A stretch of DNA of 64,000 nucleotides from Zygaena filipendulae (taxonomy: Eukaryota > Arthropoda > Insecta > Lepidoptera > Zygaenidae), in contig OU015652.1 of NCBI GenBank assembly GCA_907165275.2, forward strand, positions 12,849,001-12,913,000. Direction: 5' to 3'. The translations under genes were made by a program, and so were the position numbers. The notes beneath the pieces were generated by a model that saw only the letters and a list, made by a program, of their open reading frames with translations, had not been told where the DNA came from and made no database searches. Each line of letters starts with the position of its first letter. Positions within the stretch are counted from its first letter, which is position 1. Positions 1 to 11,800 of the stretch are shown here, in pieces.

Positions 1-322
1 AAAAATAATAATATGTAGTTTATTTGGCACCAAAAATACAAATATACGTACAGTCAGCTGCATAAATATGTATAAATTTTTGAAGTTTTGACAGTCATTG
101 AATCTTATTGCAATAGTAATAGAGTTCAAATACATATTGGTGCTGGTGATTGTACGTAGTGAGGTTTAAAACTATAACGATACAATCTTAATTGTGAGCC
201 TGGTGCCTTAACTAGGTTCGTAAAGAACCCGTGTTATAATAGGTCACCAGGCCCCCCTTCCATTGTAAAATTGAGTATTAAACTCACATGTCAAATTCAC
301 GGTGGTGATTTTTTGTTTGATG

Positions 323-357
<35 letters not shown>

Positions 358-367
358 TGTTGTACAG
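1..367. other. Intron or upstream sequence of the transporter gene
   Basis: No coding signal is visible here. A (GT)n run occupies about 325-358 and is followed by the splice acceptor TTGTACAG at 360-367. The rest is AT-rich. It is inferred to be intron, because the exon starting at 368 has to be joined to coding sequence left of the window. Confidence 0.6.
325..358 (+). repeat. (GT)n microsatellite at a 3' splice site
   Basis: An alternating GT run of about 17 units passes into GCGCGTG and sits just upstream of the acceptor at 366-367. It occupies the place where a polypyrimidine tract would normally be. Confidence 0.9.
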
Positions 368-1703
368 AGCTGTTCGAGGTGGGCCCGCGGCCGGCGGGCA
401 TGGCGTGGGGCTCGCTGGCCAACTGGAGCGGCAACTTCCTGGTGGGCATGTCGTTCCCGAGCATGCGGCGCGCCATCGGGCCCTACTCGTTCCTGCTGTT
501 CGCCGCCGTCACCGGCGCCCTCTACCTGTTCCAGAGGCGAGTTATATCCGTCCAAAACAACCATAGCTTTATCATATTCGCAGCTTTACTTCGTAGAAAT
601 TTTAGCGCTCACTTCAATGATTCTATACATACATATAAGTAAAAGTGTCTGTTTGTTATCCCAAATTAACTTATAAAAGTTTACACGGTACTTACATAAA
701 AATATATACAGTATACAGGAATATTTTATTCAGTGCCCAAACTTTTGCAAATTAAACTTGAAGGAGTTTTAATAAACACCTTTTTTATTTTGATAAGTCT
801 TAGTACAAAAAAGTAAAGATATCGTGAACGAAAGATGTATACTTTGCAATTGATTTATTGGCTACTCTATTCGCCGCCGCCACCGCTGCGCGCGAAGCGC
901 TCGTTCGGCTAGGTATTTACGTGGGTTACAATGTACCGACAGCTGATCGAGGTCGTTCACCCCCGCTGCAACACCCCCGCGTACGCCGCACGGCGCGCGC
1001 GCCCATTGATATTATTACGAATAGATAGTGTCCATATTTTGCTAATTTAAAGCCGGATAAAAAAATATAAAAAAGTTTTGAACAAATAATGGAAATGTGT
1101 TCTATTACTGATACTGAACCACCAAAATTTTTTTGCTCATTGCTTAAAAAATATTCCTGTATAAATCACGTGTCACGTTGTTTGTCCGCGATGGACTCCG
1201 AAACTACTGAACGGATTTTGATAAAAATTTTGTAACCATTTATAATATTGTCCAACTTAAAAGATAGGATAGTTTTTTTCCCGGAATTCCCGCGGGAACT
1301 ACCGAATTCATGCGGGGAACTGCTTATCACCGTAAACTACTGTCAGGGGTACAAAGAAGGACACAGAGTTCTTTTTTCCCGGCATTTCCGCGGGAACTCC
1401 GAAGTTACCGCGGATGAAATTGTGGGGGACAGCTAGTATGTAATATATACCACGTTTGCTTGGTTGCCACGACACAAGATTACAGCTTAGTGTGGGATCA
1501 AGTACATAGATCTGTGTTGTGATGTGGATAATAAAAAGAAAGTCAACGAACTTGAATAAACAAGAAGTGTAACGTTGTACACCCGCAGGTTCTACCTGCC
1601 GGAGACGCGCGGCAAGACGCCGGCGCAGGTGGCGCAGCTGTGCGGCCGCGGGTTCCGCTCGCGGCCGCTGCTGCGCGCCGTGGCGACGAATGGCGACGCG
1701 TGA
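368..1703 (+). CDS. GLUT/SLC2-type sugar transporter, last two exons (5' partial)
   Basis: Exons are 368-536 and 1589-1703; the gene continues to the left of the window. The encoded C-terminal part begins ELFEVGPRPAGMAWGS, contains the NWSGNFLVGMSFPSM segment and the hydrophobic YSFLLFAAVTGALYLF helix, and ends FYLPETRGKTP plus a short cytoplasmic tail. The PETRGKT motif after the twelfth helix is typical of class I glucose transporters of the major facilitator superfamily, which move hexoses across the plasma membrane. Residues around the junction join in frame (AG/G TTC gives R-F) only if the intron uses a GC donor at 537-538. The GT four bases further on would break the frame. The stop is TGA at 1701-1703. 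Both exons are very GC-rich compared with the surrounding DNA. Substrate cannot be told from this part. Confidence 0.8.
537..1588 (+). other. Intron of the transporter gene (GC-AG type)
   Basis: The intron starts GCGAGT and ends CCCGCAG. It holds a GC-rich block at about 870-1000 and a Helitron-like element at 1160-1436. A stretch at 1437-1545 recurs at about 3272-3366. No coding exon is seen. Confidence 0.6.
1160..1436 (+). mobile_element. Helitron-like element, plus orientation
   Basis: It ends in AGCTAG at 1431-1436. The block of CCCGCGGGAACT plus GGGGAAC-type sequence occurs twice (about 1280-1320 and 1380-1436), as if two 3' ends were fused. It starts near ATAAATCACGTGTCACG, and the same start is found in the copy at 51,170. 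Confidence 0.6.
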
Positions 1704-1908
1704 CGTCACACCTCCACCCTCGAACTACAGGGAACTCCGGCAAGGAATCTCTCCCTTTCTCTCTACTATGAGAGATCATAGTTGTGTGTTCGAAACCCCC
1801 TTTAACCCTTTCACCGCCTCTAATATCACGATCTACGAATGGCGTGCTCCTGGCGCCAGACACGTGATATTCCGTTACTAGCAAACTAATGCATTTTTAT
1901 TTATTTAC

Positions 1909-2095
1909 TATCTGGGCCCCGCGGTGTCACCCGCGTGAGTTTCAGAATTTCCGCAGGAACTCCCAATTTTCTTTGATACAAACCTTCCCTGAACTTCCAC
2001 AAATATGACAAGATCAAAATTAGCCAAATCGATCCAGCCATTCTCGAGTTTTAGCGAGACTAACGATCAGCAATTGATTTTTATTTATAAGATTT
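1909..2095 (-). mobile_element. Helitron-like element, minus orientation
   Basis: It starts GGGCCCCGCGGTGTCACCCG and runs through CCAGCCATTCTCGAG to an ATTTATAAGATTTATT end. The CTAG end is mutated to CTATCTGGG. A close relative of this variant is at 56,358. Confidence 0.6.
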
Positions 2096-2563
2096 ATTAA
2101 AGTACGCAACTCAGATTACGTATACTTATAGTACACAGTACAGTCTTTGTAATGTTTTATTTTTTACATTTAATAATCGATTTTAAGCATTCTCAACACT
2201 GGAAGAATCATGCCTAAAACGTGTGGCGCTGGAGGTAAATTAAGGCTACCGAAACTAGGCGGTGAAAGTGTTAAATATTTAGAAAATATATTTTTTTTGC
2301 GTGCCATCCTTTTGTTCCCGAACTATCTGCGGCTGCGATCATCCTCGTGTGGGTTTCATAGTTCTCGCGGCAACTACATATACTTAATACTAATTTTATT
2401 TATCTTTAATACAAACATTGTTCTGAAAGTTACGAATACAAAAAAAAAACAAACTACCATATGAAAATTGGTTTTTATATATTTAGACGATAGTCAAATT
2501 TATCGAATATTCCTCATTTTTATTAGGTGATACAGACATCCAAACTTACAAACTTTACCTCCT

Positions 2564-2862
2564 CATAATGTTAGAGTTGAAAACGTTGCGGGCTTTATTA
2601 TACAGGTTGCGTTCAGAAACCAAACCCAAGTGGATTGCACTGTCCAGAAGTCGTTCAAATCTTCAAGTTGCAAATCTGTCGCCAAGCACCTAACGGTGTG
2701 TTCCGGGAGCCCCACTTGAAAGCCAGTTCCCATCCCCATTCCAAGTCGGCAACGCACCTGCATGCCTTCTGGTGTTGCAGATGTCCATGGGCGGCGGTAA
2801 TCACTTACCATCAGGTGTACCACTTGCCCGTTTGCCCCCTATGACATAAAAAAAAAAAAAAA
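2564..2862 (+). repeat. Dispersed repeat with A-rich tail
   Basis: The right end has GGCGGTAATCACTTACC, then TTTGCCCCCTATGACAT and a run of A. The same tail recurs at about 22,555-22,650 and 57,064-57,175. The run of A suggests a retroposed 3' end. The part around 2,650-2,700 (AAATCTGTCGCCAAGCACCT) is echoed on the opposite strand near 33,510-33,560. Confidence 0.6.
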
Positions 2863-3044
2863 ATCATCATTTTCAACCACCTTCCTTGAGTCACTCGACC
2901 ATTACCCACTGAACCCCCGCACTGTATAACCAAATTTCACACGCGTACTTGATGAAAATGAGCTATAAGTTGTTTGTACGTTATATGGGTTTCATTGCTA
3001 TAAGATACGATCCTAGAGCGTTAAAAAAATTCCTCTTAAAGTAA

Positions 3045-3195
3045 AGAATTGGCCCGATTGGCGCACTAGGTCGCTATTCAAAAAGTTCCGAGTTCGAGCC
3101 CCGGTGGAGGTGGACTTCTTCTGATGAACACATGGTTCTATTTTCTGGTCTGGACGTGTATAAAAATATAGTATTTATATCTATACTGTACAATT
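3045..3195 (+). mobile_element. tRNA-derived SINE
   Basis: The head has a tRNA-like A box (TGGCGCACTAGG) and B box (GAGTTCGAGCCCC). The body continues TGATGAACACATGGTTC, a sequence of the type often found in lepidopteran SINEs. It is not a tRNA gene: no cloverleaf can be completed. Confidence 0.65.
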
Positions 3196-3217
3196 ATATA
3201 CAATAATACCGAGTCGG

Positions 3218-3275
3218 AAAGTTTGTTTGTTTGGTTGAAAGCGTTAATTTCCGTAGCTACTGGTTCGAAGCTAGT
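3218..3275 (+). mobile_element. Helitron-like 3' fragment
   Basis: A decayed fragment runs from AAGTTTGTTTGTTTGGTTG to GCTAGTATG. The sequence just right of the CTAG is similar to that right of the copy ending at 1436. Confidence 0.45.
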
Positions 3276-4051
3276 ATGTAATAATTTGTAGTTACCACGT
3301 TTGCTTGGTTTCTACGGCTCAGTGTGGGATCAAGTAGATCTGTGTGTTGTGAAGTGGATTTTTATTAAAAAAAATTTAAATAGGTAATTTTACGAGTGAG
3401 TAGCTATTTGTGACTGAACAATTATTTTTTTGCATTTTTTTTACATCTTATAAGAATTAAAAGCAAAACTTTGCAATTTTTTATTTATTTAAGTAAATAA
3501 AAATATGATGTTCTCGCTCAACAATATTTTAATCCTTTTAACTCACATTTGTCTATGACCTCTTGATGTATCAAGTACAAATTAAATATAGCTATAATAT
3601 ATAAATATATAGATGAATTGAGTTACTTATACGATTACCAAAACTATTTCTCTATCGAGCGAGAACTTGTTGGAATGTGTACTTACTGATTTTCTTGTCT
3701 GTTTATATCAAACATCACTTTGTGCTTTATTATAATATATTATAAGGGCTTGTTGTAGTCATTAGTGAATTTTCATTACATTTTGACAATGCTCATTTAT
3801 TTTAGTCAAATGATATTTGAATCTTAGTAATTTTTTTTCAAATTTATAATTTAACATTTGTGTTCTTTTAGTATACCTATTAGATTGGATGATGCATTAT
3901 TAGGTAGGCACTGAATTTTTTTGGACATAATTGACAATTCACGGCTTATATCACATTTTAGCGCATAATTATTATTCTTTTATACAATAATGAATGATTT
4001 TATCTCTTCACTTAATTAATTTTAAGTGTTGCTCTCTTTCGATTTTTGTAG

Positions 4052-4150
4052 ATTTATTTATTTATTTATTCTTTATTGCACAGTGTGTACAAATGGCGAA
4101 CTTAATGCCTTGCGGCATTCTCTACCAGTTAACCATTGGGTAGACAGAGT
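4052..4150. repeat. Dispersed repeat (ATGGCGAACTTAATGCC family)
   Basis: TTATTTATTCTTTATTGCAC is followed by ATGGCGAACTTAATGCCTTG, CGGCATTCTCTAC and TTAACCATTGGGT. A near-identical copy is at 42,521-42,618, and a remnant of the start is at about 20,195-20,235. Confidence 0.7.
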
Positions 4151-4353
4151 ATGTATAGAAGAATGGGGGATTTAATAAAGATAAAAAAGATTTTACGAAT
4201 ATGACATGACAAAAGTATGATGAAATTAAACAAAATATGTTTGGTGTACAATGATTTTAAATTTTAATGTTTATACACGTTTAATAAAAACGATTTTATA
4301 CAAAAAAATTGTTTTTTTTTCTTAAATTATTTATCTTTTTCTTTTAATTTAAA

Positions 4354-7171
4354 TTATACAGACTTTTTAACATGCCTGTATCTCTTCTGTAAATCTTTTA
4401 GCAGGTCCCAGAACATGAGCAGTAGGACCGATTGCGGTCCTTGTCTCATGTATGACGGTCCAACGCCTCGGTAGAAAGAGAGCAGACCTTCTTTGGTGTA
4501 CATCTTTTGGGCACAGTCCATTAGGCCGTTGTACAGTTTGCCTTTGCCTCTCTGGTCCAAAGCTAAAAAAAACAACATTTGCCATAAACAAACAACAGTA
4601 GGGGGAGCATGAATTTTTTCGCTACCGTCTAGTCGATATCGTAATGTCAAAGCGTTTTTTGTATGGAAAATGAACGACACTGGATAGATGGCGCTGTTCA
4701 TTTTCCATACAAAAAAAATGCTCGATAACGACTAGACGAGAGCGACAAAATTCGTGCTCCCCCTACAGATGTAATTTGAAATATTTTTTTCTTGTGTTTA
4801 GTGGATCCAAGCGCGCAGTAACCCAAGCGGGTAAGACTATACCCTAATGAACCTAACTAAGTACAAACCTAACATCAAACAATTATAAAGTTGATAATCG
4901 ATTGATAATAAAAACTAGAGCAATAAGTGAAAAATTCCTACGTTGATTATAAAGCCTCGTGACCATCACATCGAGCGGATTCATGGCTATAGTTTTAGCG
5001 ACTGCGCCGACGTTGCTAGCTATGAAGCTCGCCCAGTATTTGCTGCCTTTCTGGTATTTGGGACTGGCCTCCAACAAATCCTTACACCTGGTGGACAGCG
5101 TTTTTATTATATCTTTAATATTATAAATATGAAAGTGAGTTTGTTTGGTTACGCCTAAACGGTTCGACCGACCATCATGAAATTTTGCATACGCGTTGTC
5201 AGGAGTAGGTACCTACAGAGAAGGAATTAGGGTATTTTTTATCCCGGAATTCGAAATTAACGCGGTTAAAAAACGGCGGGGAACAGCTACTTATAATATA
5301 AGCGTGATTTTTATTTACACGTCGAAAAAAACGAACGTGACACAAGTCACACTTTGCAAATTTCTATTTGCTTATCTTTAGTCAGTCACTCGGTCGCCGA
5401 TGAGTGTGAGCGGCTTTTTCGACCGAGAGAGGCTAGTGTGAACACGTCCTAATACTAATAGGTACGTATAGTTTATAGATATTAGATTTTAAGTAAAACT
5501 GTGTCATAAATTCGACAAGCTCACACAGCGAACGTGGCAATTTGCGCGGAAGAGCCCACAGCGTTCCGCATCATTTGACCTCGGGCGCCGTTCCAGAGCG
5601 CCGGGAGGCCGTTCCTTCGGCAAATACTCAACAACGCTGACACAGTGCCGCGGTGGCCGTGCTGTGTGCCGACTTTGATGTCGCCGGACGATGCGGATTG
5701 CAGCTGCGTTTTGACTAGGAGTAAAGGGCTCCCTAAAAAGTATTGAACAAAAAGAGAGTGTATACTTATGTATCTACACAATATATTGATAGTTAAATAC
5801 TTCCTCGACGTACCTAAATGCCATCTTAAAGCACACGTCACTTCCGTTACCTATGTGAGCGTCACTTTCGTTGTCTGTTCAAATTTTTACTCGTGTGCCA
5901 AAAGAAGTTTAACTTTAACATACCTACAGGGAATATGATAATCGCGAATGAAAGAAGATATACGAAGGACCATAGTCGAACGACCGACGGACTCGAGAAT
6001 ATCGGAAACCAGTGTGGCGTTTTTGTAATTAATGTTTATTTGTTTTCTAAACCTCTCTAAAGATCTATGATTTGAAGCTGACCTATAGAGACGAAGCTGG
6101 CTTTTATTATTATTATATGGCTTTTATTTTATTATGTAATGTTTTTGACATTGGGTTTAATTCGAATTATTAATATTCTTGTAGATACGCTTCACCTATT
6201 CATAGGAATATAGGTAGATATCAAATAGAATAATAATATAGTAACTCGAAAGTACAGACCTATTGGCATGGGCATTGATTGGCAGAAAAAATACCTAACA
6301 TCCCCAGGAGATGCAGCCCGAAATAATGATTATGGAAAAATAAAGTGGGCATGCTGCATAACGCAAAAATCTTATTTTATTTATTTTACTTGGAACAGTT
6401 AGTTACTTCCATACCGACACCAGCTCCCGTGGCGCCCGCAACGGCTGCCGTGACCAAGGATCGGGAAAATATTGTGATGTTGTTACTGTCCCGAAGGAAA
6501 CCGGCCCGATCGACCTGTTCATACACGCCAAGCCTGGAAGTATACTGTAAAAACATTGGTTCGCTTCTGATACAGGGATGGATCTAGAATTTGGTTGAGG
6601 GGAAAGGCACTTTTGGTCGTTGCACCACGAAATTTTTAGAATATACAGGGTCAGAAATTTGTCTGCCTAGACTAGACCAAACTAGAAATAAATCTGAATT
6701 TAGTCGTCAGGGGGCGGGGGGGCAGATGTACCCACTGCCCCCCATAGATCCGCGCCTGTTCTGATAACAACGCATGTGACAACTGACAGTAAGTGGTTCA
6801 AAAGAAATAAGTAGGTAGGTACATAACGACGATGAAGACCCGATTGGCACAGTAGGTCAGCATGCCTACCCATTAATCAAGAGGTTCGGGGTTCGATTCC
6901 CTATCGTCTTTATAATATCTACTGATAACCTCGTACGGTCGTACCTAATGCTGCTTCCGATAAGTTGGAACATCAGAGACGGAACGATGCCCCTCTGTAG
7001 AGCTAAGATACCGTCGTTTTTTGCGATCGTATACAGAGCGTGCGGTATGTTCTTGTACAGTCGTTCGGTCCGCATCTCGCCTTGCAGTTGCATGCGCGTG
7101 CGCACCACGTCAAAGGGGTTCGTTATGATCGTCGCCATCATTCCCGCCGCACCGCCAATCACAAAGTCCAT
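4354..7171 (-). CDS. Mitochondrial carrier A, SLC25A34/35-like
   Basis: Model: complement(join(4354..4562,4942..5087,5525..5732,6415..6533,6945..7171)), 909 nt, 302 residues, starting ATG at 7171 (MDFVIGG) and ending TAA. All junctions are GT-AG and keep frame. Three carrier repeats are visible: NPFDVVRTR with MQLQGE near residues 20-35, the atypical second repeat SPLLLVKTQ, and NPLDVMVTR followed by LYNQ. The VKT second repeat without an acidic residue and the LQLQGE block are typical of SLC25A34/35, six-helix inner-membrane carriers related to yeast oxaloacetate carrier Oac1; the substrate in animals is not settled. The C-terminal half has YRGVGPSYMRQGPQSV. Introns hold a fold-back MITE (4601-4763), a Helitron-like copy (5108-5292) and a SINE (6832-6912). 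It is the leftmost of four paralogs. Confidence 0.9.
4601..4763. mobile_element. Fold-back MITE with TA target duplication
   Basis: Almost the whole element is an inverted repeat. It starts GGGGGAGCATGAATTTTTTC and ends GAATTTTGTCGC-type sequence in reverse complement, closing on GTGCTCCCCC. The flanks are TA on both sides (4599-4600 and 4764-4765), as for Tc1/mariner-type insertions. It lies in the last intron of carrier A. Confidence 0.8.
5108..5292 (+). mobile_element. Helitron-like element, plus orientation
   Basis: It runs from ATCTTTAATATTATAAATATG to GCGGGGAACAGCTA; the terminal CTAG has decayed to CTAC. It lies inside intron 3 of carrier A, on the strand opposite to the gene. Confidence 0.65.
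6832..6912 (+). mobile_element. tRNA-derived SINE head
   Basis: An A-box-like TGGCACAGTAGG and a B-box GGGTTCGATTCCC are spaced as in a tRNA-derived SINE. It is related to the copy at 3045 but shorter. It lies in intron 1 of carrier A. Confidence 0.55.
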
Positions 7172-8810
7172 ATTATTATTTATGAAATCACTTTTCTAAT
7201 AACTAAATCTGTCACCTGTAAGATGCGACTGTAAATAAGGAGATTTAACATTAAAATATCAGTATCATAGTAGGTAGGTATTTTAGAAACTACCTAAATC
7301 TATGGGCACGCCTTCCTGGTAGACTGTATGTTTTCACATTTCCATCTTCTTTAAAGTTCAAATTTAACCTTTTTTTTATACATATTTTTATATCCTTATG
7401 AAAGATATACCAGCAATTTCGACAGTAATTGTTGACCTAACGCTGGCCCGATTGACTGATTTATTATTATTGGTTTAGTCGTATACAAGAGTCATAATAG
7501 CAGTGAATAGAATTCGCTAAGTTCGTAGTTACCGAGTGTTTATTTATATCTATAATTGAAATTTTTCTCTTTGATTGATGAGTCCGGGCACAGCTAATAT
7601 AATAGGTCCGGGTTTGTAAGATTTTGGTATTTTTTTTCGTAGGTATTTTGACTTGTGCTTCTTCATTTTCACAAATTATTTTAGAGTGTACAAACAATTG
7701 TAGGAATCACAGAACACATTTTGGCAGTTGATCATATTTTGACAATTTAGTTGACAATCACAATTTATCTTCTTTGGAGCGCTAATAGTTAGTTAACCTT
7801 ACAAGTTAAAAATTAGAAGGAAATCGCTCTAACGAAGTAAGGTCGTTTTTTGTATGCCATGGAAGGTGGTCTCATATGAATTTGGAGAAGGTAATCTGAG
7901 GAAAATCTTTGTTGCTTGCATTACCTACTTAAAGTTACATAGTTTCAAGAAAACCTGTCCAAATATATTTCTTAAGCTTATAAATGAAACTTCTTCATTT
8001 ATTAAGTATGGCGTATGCTCTGAAAGTTTTTACAATTCGTAACATTTCGAGCTGCCTTCTCAACCATGCCATGCGGTTTCGCTGAGTCCTGTTTCCTTTT
8101 TGCCGCACCAAATATACCTACCTATTATACTATTCTGTGCAAAAAACTTTGTAACTTGTGCTGGTGAATAAAAATATCTTTTATTTATTTATTTAAGACA
8201 AACAGATAAAAAAATAAAACATCTTGTCACCAAAATAATATACCTATGTATTTATCACCAAAAATTATCACATAATTGATAAGTACATAATATATTATGC
8301 TTACTTACGTAGTACTTATATCAATGGTTATGAATGATTAATTAGTACCAGAGTATAGTATTATATTCTCTGTGGTACCAGCTTAAACTATTTTAAAATA
8401 TAAAATAGTAAAAAAATAATCTGGAGCTAAATTACAATAACTATTGTACTTAACCATAATTATGTATTATTAGTTTCTAAAACGTATATGTTTTGGGTAT
8501 TATCAAACAATTTGATAGCTAAGTATAGATACTTATCCAATACCATAAACAAATAGAATATATTATGTAGCTTTTTCGCTCCTATTGGTCGTAGCGTGAT
8601 GCCATATACCTACCTAGTCTTGTTTAACAAAAAATATTTTTTCTATTTGGACCAGCAGTTCCTGAGATTAGTGCATTCAACCAACCAAACAAATAAACTC
8701 TTCAGCTTTATAATATTAGTATAGATTTGGCATAAACTTTGACTAATGAGATACAATAGGTTTGACCCGTCGCTTTTTAAATTGGCGAGAGATTTCTACG
8801 GCGGCAGCCA
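7172..8810. other. Intergenic region between carriers A and B
   Basis: AT-rich; no coding signal is visible. A repeat end near 8,560-8,735 finishes CTTCAGCTTTATAATATTAG and belongs to the same family as 44,415-44,670. The upstream region of carrier A must lie just right of 7171, but no clear TATA box is seen. Confidence 0.5.
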
Positions 8811-11800
8811 TCAACTCCTCAAATAATCCTCCAAGATCTTCAGCTGGTCCCAGCAGACCAGCAGCAGGACCGTGTGTGGTCCGAGCCGCATGTAGTTGGC
8901 CCCCACACCCTTATACAGCGACCCCACGCCCTCCGTCCTCACCATCTTCACGAAACAATCCGCCATCCCGCTGTACAGTTTGCCGCGATTCTGCGAGTCC
9001 ACGGCTGAAAAGCAAACGTACAAACACTTTATAATCATACCAAAGAATACAGAATATATAAAGAAGCGACACTCTTCGCCTCCCACCTTTCATGCCCCCG
9101 CGATACCACGCGAAAGTTTTTTGCTTAATTAAATAGGGAATTTTAGTGTTAATTTTTTATTATTATTTTATAAACCTTTATGTATTAGCAGTATAAAAGC
9201 ATTATTCTTTTACAAATATCTTTTGTACTTTTAGAGATATGACTCTTTTCAAAGTTCAAGTTAGAAAAGGAAAACGCTAGTCCTATAGTGACGTCACTCG
9301 GCTTGTAGCGTCCTACAACCACCACACAAAATTCTGTTTTAGAAAAAGACAGACATAGTAAAAATTAAACAGTTTATAACTATTTTATTTTTTAATCAAA
9401 TCTATTGATTTTGTCGCTTATGTTGTGCTTATCCATGGTATTCTCGTGTGTAAATATTGGATATCAACATTTAAACATCAGTGAAATAGCCTATTCCGAC
9501 ACATGTGTAAAATCTGACACAAGGTGACAATAATTATTATTCACAGACTCTGTCAGCTCGCTGGCAACCCTACGATACGCACACGCGCACAACACGTGAA
9601 TCGTACAACTTTACTTGAGGGAAGAACTCCTAAATTAACGCTAATGCAACTGTGGGGAACTGCTCAGTTTTCACGTGGCCACGCAAAACTAAGTTTTTGA
9701 TTGACTGACCAAGTGACATGACGATTTTTTACCTAGTTTTCTATGCGTTAATTATTGTAGAATATCAGTTTGGCTAGAGGTACAGATTTGTTTATACAAA
9801 TAAGTATAAGTGATCCGCAAGTCACAGTGGCGGTGCCTTCCAAACAAGCCCAGAAGCCCGGCTTGCTTTACTAAACCGTTCGACTAAGATTTTTTTTTCA
9901 AGCATTTAAAAACACCGGGTGTTGCCTAACTTTCTCCGAAATCTTAAGCACCTACAGCCCACCTTGATTGGAGAGCCTGGTGGCGGCCACGTCGAAGGGG
10001 TTGAGGCACAGCGTCATGACCAGCCCGCCCAGGTTGGCGGCGGCGAAGGACAGCAGCAGCGGCGGCGTCGCCGGCGGGACGCGCTCGCGCAGCCACTGCT
10101 TGGCGTGCGCGAAGCTGACCATCTGCGAGCTGCTGCCGACCGCGCCGCGCGGGATTTGCGGGTGCACGCCGCGGAATAAGCCTGGCACCGAGTGTTATTT
10201 TAAACGGAACAATGCCCGTTAAGTTTACGGGATCCCTTAAACGTTGTTAGGTGACCGTTAGAAGACAGTTTTAGGGGTCACCTAAGCGTACGCGCACGTT
10301 AAATAAATTTAATTTAGGGGCTGGTTTAGGGAAGCTTTTAAGTAAAAGATCCCATAGTTAGGTGGTAGTACTTATGGGGGATTTTGGTGAAAACAGGCAT
10401 AAGCCTAGTGGATATACCGAGTGTATTTGAAATATAGTAAGTAAAAGGTTTACAGGGTGTAAATTTAAACGGAATATAGGCTTGGTATGGCTTTTTATCT
10501 TGTACGGCCAAGCCAGGCCTCCCGCCACAGACGGGGCGTCATTTTAAATAGGCTTATACCGGGTGTAATTTTATACGAGGAATATATTTAAGCACTAGTT
10601 GTCTGTTGTACCCTCACTTAGCTAATAATGTTTCATCTTGTGTGTTCTGCTGGAATAAATGTATTTTCTTTCTTTCTTTCCGTCAAGCCCCTGATAATTC
10701 ATACATATTTCCAAAAACCATTAGCTTCAGTAGTTTATAAGGGCGTTGATGACTCGGCAAGAAAGCATCTCTATATAGTTTCCACAGCCCTCCGCTTTCC
10801 TGTTGAAGCAATGGAATCAGTGCACTTATTACCTTTAACACCTTCCTTTCTATAGATGTCAGCGAGCGCGCTCAGCGTCCCCGCGTGCTGGTGCTGGTGG
10901 CCCACGGCTATCGCCCGGGCGGCGTGCGCCTGCAGCCTGGTCTTCACCAGGAAGAACGGGGTCCCCGCGATGGAGCCCAGGGCCCCGCCTACGCCGGCCG
11001 CCACCGCGCCGTTCAACATCAAAGGGCGGCCTCGGGAGTCGACGGTGAGACCCCTACGCTCTGATATGCGGTAGACGCCTAATCTACGATTTAAAAAAAA
11101 TTGTCGTGTTTGCACTCTCTATTACTATTTCAATGCGATTCAACCAAACTATTAATAGTGATTGAATATCTCTGATGCTGACTGTACATAATGTTTACAC
11201 GAAAAATGGTCTGTGCAGCTTTATTTATTTACTAGCTGTCCCCGCGGTTTCACCTGCGGTAATTTCGGAGTTCTCACGGGGATTCCGGGATAAAAAGTAC
11301 CCTATATCACTCAGAGTCACTATAACTTCCTATAAGTGAAAGAAATTTCAAAATCGGTTCAGTAGATCCAGAGATTACATATGCACGTCACGTATGTACC
11401 TACGTATGTAGAGCAGGGTTGCTAGCTTTAAAATATTCTAAAATATCGGGATTTAATATATGTAGTATATTCCGAGAAGTGTTATAGTTAAATTTCAGCT
11501 ACATACCTATATTATTTTTGAAATCAAAATAATTCGGAATGGAATAAGCGCATGCTATCTCTAGTACAGCTCACCGGAAGGTGTTCAAACAGAACTGGAA
11601 CCCGAGCATCGCCGGCAGCCCCCTCTGCAGCGCCACCAGCCCCTCCGTGCGCGCAACCACGAACAACGCCTGGGGCACGCTCTTGTAGTGCACCGCATGC
11701 CTCCCCGCGGCTTTGAGCTCCCCTTGCAGTTGCAAACGGGTTTTCACCACTTCTATCGGGTTCGTGAACAGCGTCGCAAACATGGCGGACGTGCCGCCCA

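Larger units (their letters stand above)
1704..4353. other. Intergenic region between the transporter and carrier A
   Basis: No gene is visible. It contains a minus Helitron-like copy (1909-2095), a LINE-tail-type repeat (2564-2862), a tRNA-headed SINE (3045-3195), a Helitron 3' fragment (3218-3275) and a further repeat at 4052-4150. The remainder is AT-rich unique-looking sequence. Confidence 0.7.

Noticed and set aside
244..676. Several overlapping reading frames on both strands around the GT microsatellite
   Set aside because: They are repeats of Cys-Val or Thr-His from the GT run, or shadows of the real transporter exon.
3045..3110. Possible tRNA gene
   Set aside because: A and B boxes are present, but no acceptor stem or anticodon arm can be formed, and SINE body sequence follows. 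The same applies to 6,832-6,912.
10771..11115. Single-exon reading of carrier B exon 2, extended past both ends
   Set aside because: Paralog alignment and splice phase place the exon at 10,833-11,083.
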